The notes under the pieces: model-generated | The model's database searches: none | Told to the model about the DNA's origin: nothing | What the model saw: the letters and a program-made list of their open reading frames with translations, nothing else | Shown: positions 61,885 to 64,000 of the stretch, piece by piece | How the letters are laid out: the number at the start of each line of letters is the position of its first letter | Position numbering within the stretch: the stretch's first letter is position 1 | Program-made: the position numbers and the translations under genes | Assembly: GCA_024331125.1 (NCBI GenBank) | Contig: JANDJI010000001.1 | Coordinates: 404,001-468,000, forward strand | Reading direction: 5' to 3' | From: Nitrospira sp. | GTDB lineage: Bacteria > Nitrospirota > Nitrospiria > Nitrospirales > Nitrospiraceae | Length of the DNA: 64,000 nucleotides

Positions 61885-63606
61885 TCAGGACATCAACAGC
61901 CCCGGCCCCGGTGTCTCGCCAAGCGAGATACAGCGATCGACATAGGGAGTCAAGTCGGGATCGTTCGAGACAAAAATGACTGTCCAAGGCTCATCCTTGG
62001 AGCAGAGTCGTTGGATGATGGTATCCCGCACCGAGGGCTGCATATCGTGAATCAAACCGTCAAAAATCAGCAACTGCGGTCGCGCGACGATCGCTCGCGC
62101 GAGCAGGATACGCAAGACGTGAGTCGAGGCCGGAATTTCCCCGAGCACGCCGATGTCGGAATCAATGCCATGAGGAAACGTCGCCACCTCCTCCTGAAGC
62201 TTCGTCAACCACAGCGCCCACCGGATATCCTCATAGGAAATGTAGGGGCGTCGCCAAATGATATTGTCCGCGATCGTTCCGTCGATCAGCGAGAGCTGTG
62301 AATCGATCATGAAGCCGCGGCACCGGTTGATGACGCTTGGATCGAGATGCCTGAGATCCACGTCGTTATAGGAAACGGTCCCGCTGGTCGGCATGGCCAA
62401 CCCGGCCAGCACCTTTGCCAGAGACATCCGCGCCGTCGTCGTCCCCGCATAGATGGCGATCTTCTCGCCTGGATCGACGTTCAGACCGACGTTCTTCAAC
62501 ACTGGTGACTCGTCAAGACTCAGGCTCACGTCTTGGCATGACACGCGAATGCCGTGGATTTTGGGGTCGGGCAGCGTCACCGACAGCGCGGGGGTCTGCA
62601 GACGCCGATCGCTGGGGAGAGAGAAGAAGACATCCAGTTCGACCAAGGCCGTGAAAAAGAAATACACCTGTCCCATGCTTTTGACGACCGCGTCGAAGTT
62701 GACCAGCAGACCGGCGACGATGACCTCCACCGCCACCAATTGGCCGATGGTCAATTGGTCGATGGTCAAAAGCCACCCGGCCAACGCCAAGGCGCTGCCA
62801 TGCGCAACCGCCTGGCCGCCCACCGAAGCCAGAAATTGGCGCAACAACACGGCAAATCGAGACCGGCGGCACTCGATGTAGCGCGTCGCGATCTCATCGG
62901 TTTTTTGGATCACCAGGGCGTCACTGTCCGTCGCCTTGACGTGCAGCAGGTTCTGAGAGAGCTGTTGAATCCAGTGCAACATGTCGTACTTGGCGTGAGA
63001 CATGTCGACGGTCGTCCGCAACCCTCCCCGCGAGAGGCCGAAAAAAATGACGAAGGAGCCGAATAATAGAGCGCCGTTAAAGAGCAGAAAGTACGGGTGA
63101 TAGAACATTAGAATCGTCATGCCGATCATGCCGCCGATGACCACGTGGACCAAGTCCACCAGCAACGTCGACAAGGCGCGCTGCATGAACACCGTTTCCA
63201 CGAAGTAGTTCGAGAGTCTGGGGTGAAATTCCTGGACGCGAACGTGCGAGAGCTTCTGAGCCATCGCAAACGCCGTCCTGACGAACAGTCGGCGCTGCAA
63301 GACTTCAACGGCGTAATATTGCAACGTCCGAAAGGCTCCGACGGCGAGCAAGACGACGACCATGATGACGGTCAGCGTGGCGATCATCACCGGTTGGATC
63401 GCGAAGGAAAAGGTATTGACCAATTCCTGGACCGTCAGAGGAACGATGAGCGAAAACAGCCCGATCACCAGCGAATAGGAGACCACCAGGGTCAGAATTC
63501 TTCGTTCATGCCGAAGAAAGCGGGCAAACAGGCTCAGGACATGAAAGAGGCTCGGCCGCGCGGCGCCATGCGATTGTCCCATGTGTCGGATTCCCCTGGT
63601 AATCAC
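61885..63606 (-). CDS. ABC exporter with a degenerate nucleotide-binding domain
   Basis: 573 residues. The membrane domain has six predicted helices in about 1-320. The C-terminal ABC domain keeps the fold but lost the catalytic motifs: the Walker A is AGTTTARMS (normally GxxGxGKS/T), the signature is LGEIPAST instead of LSGGQ, Walker B is LLIFDGLIHD with glycine in place of the catalytic glutamate, and the H-loop is FVSND. It should bind or hydrolyse ATP poorly or not at all. An ATG at 63582 is a likely alternative start. A TolC-like gene lies upstream on the same strand. Confidence 0.9.
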   Translation of the reverse strand: MITRGIRHMGQSHGAARPSLFHVLSLFARFLRHERRILTLVVSYSLVIGLFSLIVPLTVQELVNTFSFAIQPVMIATLTVIMVVVLLAVGAFRTLQYYAVEVLQRRLFVRTAFAMAQKLSHVRVQEFHPRLSNYFVETVFMQRALSTLLVDLVHVVIGGMIGMTILMFYHPYFLLFNGALLFGSFVIFFGLSRGGLRTTVDMSHAKYDMLHWIQQLSQNLLHVKATDSDALVIQKTDEIATRYIECRRSRFAVLLRQFLASVGGQAVAHGSALALAGWLLTIDQLTIGQLVAVEVIVAGLLVNFDAVVKSMGQVYFFFTALVELDVFFSLPSDRRLQTPALSVTLPDPKIHGIRVSCQDVSLSLDESPVLKNVGLNVDPGEKIAIYAGTTTARMSLAKVLAGLAMPTSGTVSYNDVDLRHLDPSVINRCRGFMIDSQLSLIDGTIADNIIWRRPYISYEDIRWALWLTKLQEEVATFPHGIDSDIGVLGEIPASTHVLRILLARAIVARPQLLIFDGLIHDMQPSVRDTIIQRLCSKDEPWTVIFVSNDPDLTPYVDRCISLGETPGPGLLMS

Positions 63607-63719
63607 CTCTGTTCGGACATCATCGACGCACCGGAGGACCCATGGCGAGCGGATTCACTCCACCGTCGTCCATTCGCGGAAACCCTATCATGCTTCCGCC
63701 GGCGAGTCATCCGCCGGCA

Positions 63720-64000
63720 TCACTCCGCCGGTATCTTGGCCCAGGCTCCGATCGCCCATTGGTACAAGGCTAGGGCCTTGTGGAATTCGGCCTTTGCCAG
63801 AATGACTTGTTTTTTCGCGTCGACGGTGTTGCGCTCTCGAAGATTGACGAACAACACCGTGCTGGCGCCGAGGCTGAAGCGGTACCGTTCCCCTTCTTCC
63901 ACGATTTCGACCAAACGAAGGGCCTGCGAGGCCTCCTCGATACGCTCTCTGGCCCGCTCGATGGCCGAGAGGGCGTTGTCGACGTCGACCACCACTTGAT
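63720..64000 (-). CDS. C-terminal end of a TolC-like outer membrane protein (cut by window edge)
   Basis: The open frame enters from the right edge, so only the last 93 residues are seen. Helical, charged repeats (NALSAIERARERIEEASQAL) and the FSLGASTVLFVNLRERNTVD motif, then AKAEFHKALALYQWAIG, are typical of TolC family tails. It should form an outer-membrane channel with the HlyD and ABC proteins. It lies 113 bases upstream of the ABC gene on the same strand. Confidence 0.8.
   Translation of the reverse strand, partial: QVVVDVDNALSAIERARERIEEASQALRLVEIVEEGERYRFSLGASTVLFVNLRERNTVDAKKQVILAKAEFHKALALYQWAIGAWAKIPAE

Overview
The window reads as a stretch of chromosome from a GC-rich Gram-negative bacterium. 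The best guess is a Nitrospira-type organism (Nitrospirota). This is an inference from gene content, not proof: a full ISC operon beginning with iscR, a PPi-type phosphofructokinase among universal stress proteins, a membrane-anchored five-heme cytochrome c, a rubrerythrin/Fe-S oxidoreductase/DUF3501 cluster, and many short lineage-specific secreted proteins. There are three tRNA genes, no rRNA, no CRISPR array, and no recognisable transposase or integrase.

Layout. Positions 1-4400 look like the edge of a defence or accessory region: the C-terminal part of a HerA-type ATPase, a four-helix membrane protein, a DGQHR (DndB-like) protein, a DUF6883 gene broken by a frameshift next to an intact DUF4926 gene, and a NifS-type cysteine desulfurase. 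A tRNA-Glu(CTC) follows at 4788-4865. Positions 5081-11163 hold housekeeping genes: glnS, yacG, an alcohol dehydrogenase, and gltX with two tRNA-Gln genes just downstream on the same strand. Positions 11309-17941 hold iron-sulfur assembly genes: a ferredoxin and a flavin reductase, then iscR-iscS-iscU-iscA-hscB-hscA-iscX. Positions 17945-25490 hold PBP1A, typA/bipA, redox proteins and two paralogous secreted proteins.

Positions 25530-35172 form a compact leftward defence operon: SNF2-type helicase, DUF1016 nuclease, type III Mod, a DUF4160 gene with an amber codon, DUF2442, and type III Res. The genes touch or overlap at almost every junction. Positions 35329-40062 hold a fused double PTPS/QueD protein, the rubrerythrin cluster, a lipoprotein and a MarR regulator with a cysteine-rich tail. 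Positions 40340-47526 are dominated by four universal stress protein genes interleaved with PPi-PFK, a DUF2934 protein and a cupredoxin. Positions 47540-50740 hold a small FmdB zinc ribbon, a monoheme cytochrome c and the NAD-salvage pair pncA-pncB. A RelE/Phd toxin-antitoxin module at 50779-51350 lies between an intact hydrolase gene and a broken copy of that gene's 3' end.

The right part holds cysC, a kinase-like protein, an HPF-cold-shock fusion with a LonB-type protease, the five-heme cytochrome, a second alcohol dehydrogenase, and an export locus (HlyD, ABC exporter, TolC end). The ABC protein has lost every catalytic motif of its nucleotide-binding domain.

The items most worth a second look are the six-gene SNF2/DUF1016/type III operon, the degenerate ABC exporter, the broken small genes inside defence loci, the phosphorothioation-like left edge, and the toxin-antitoxin module with its operator and flanking gene fragment.
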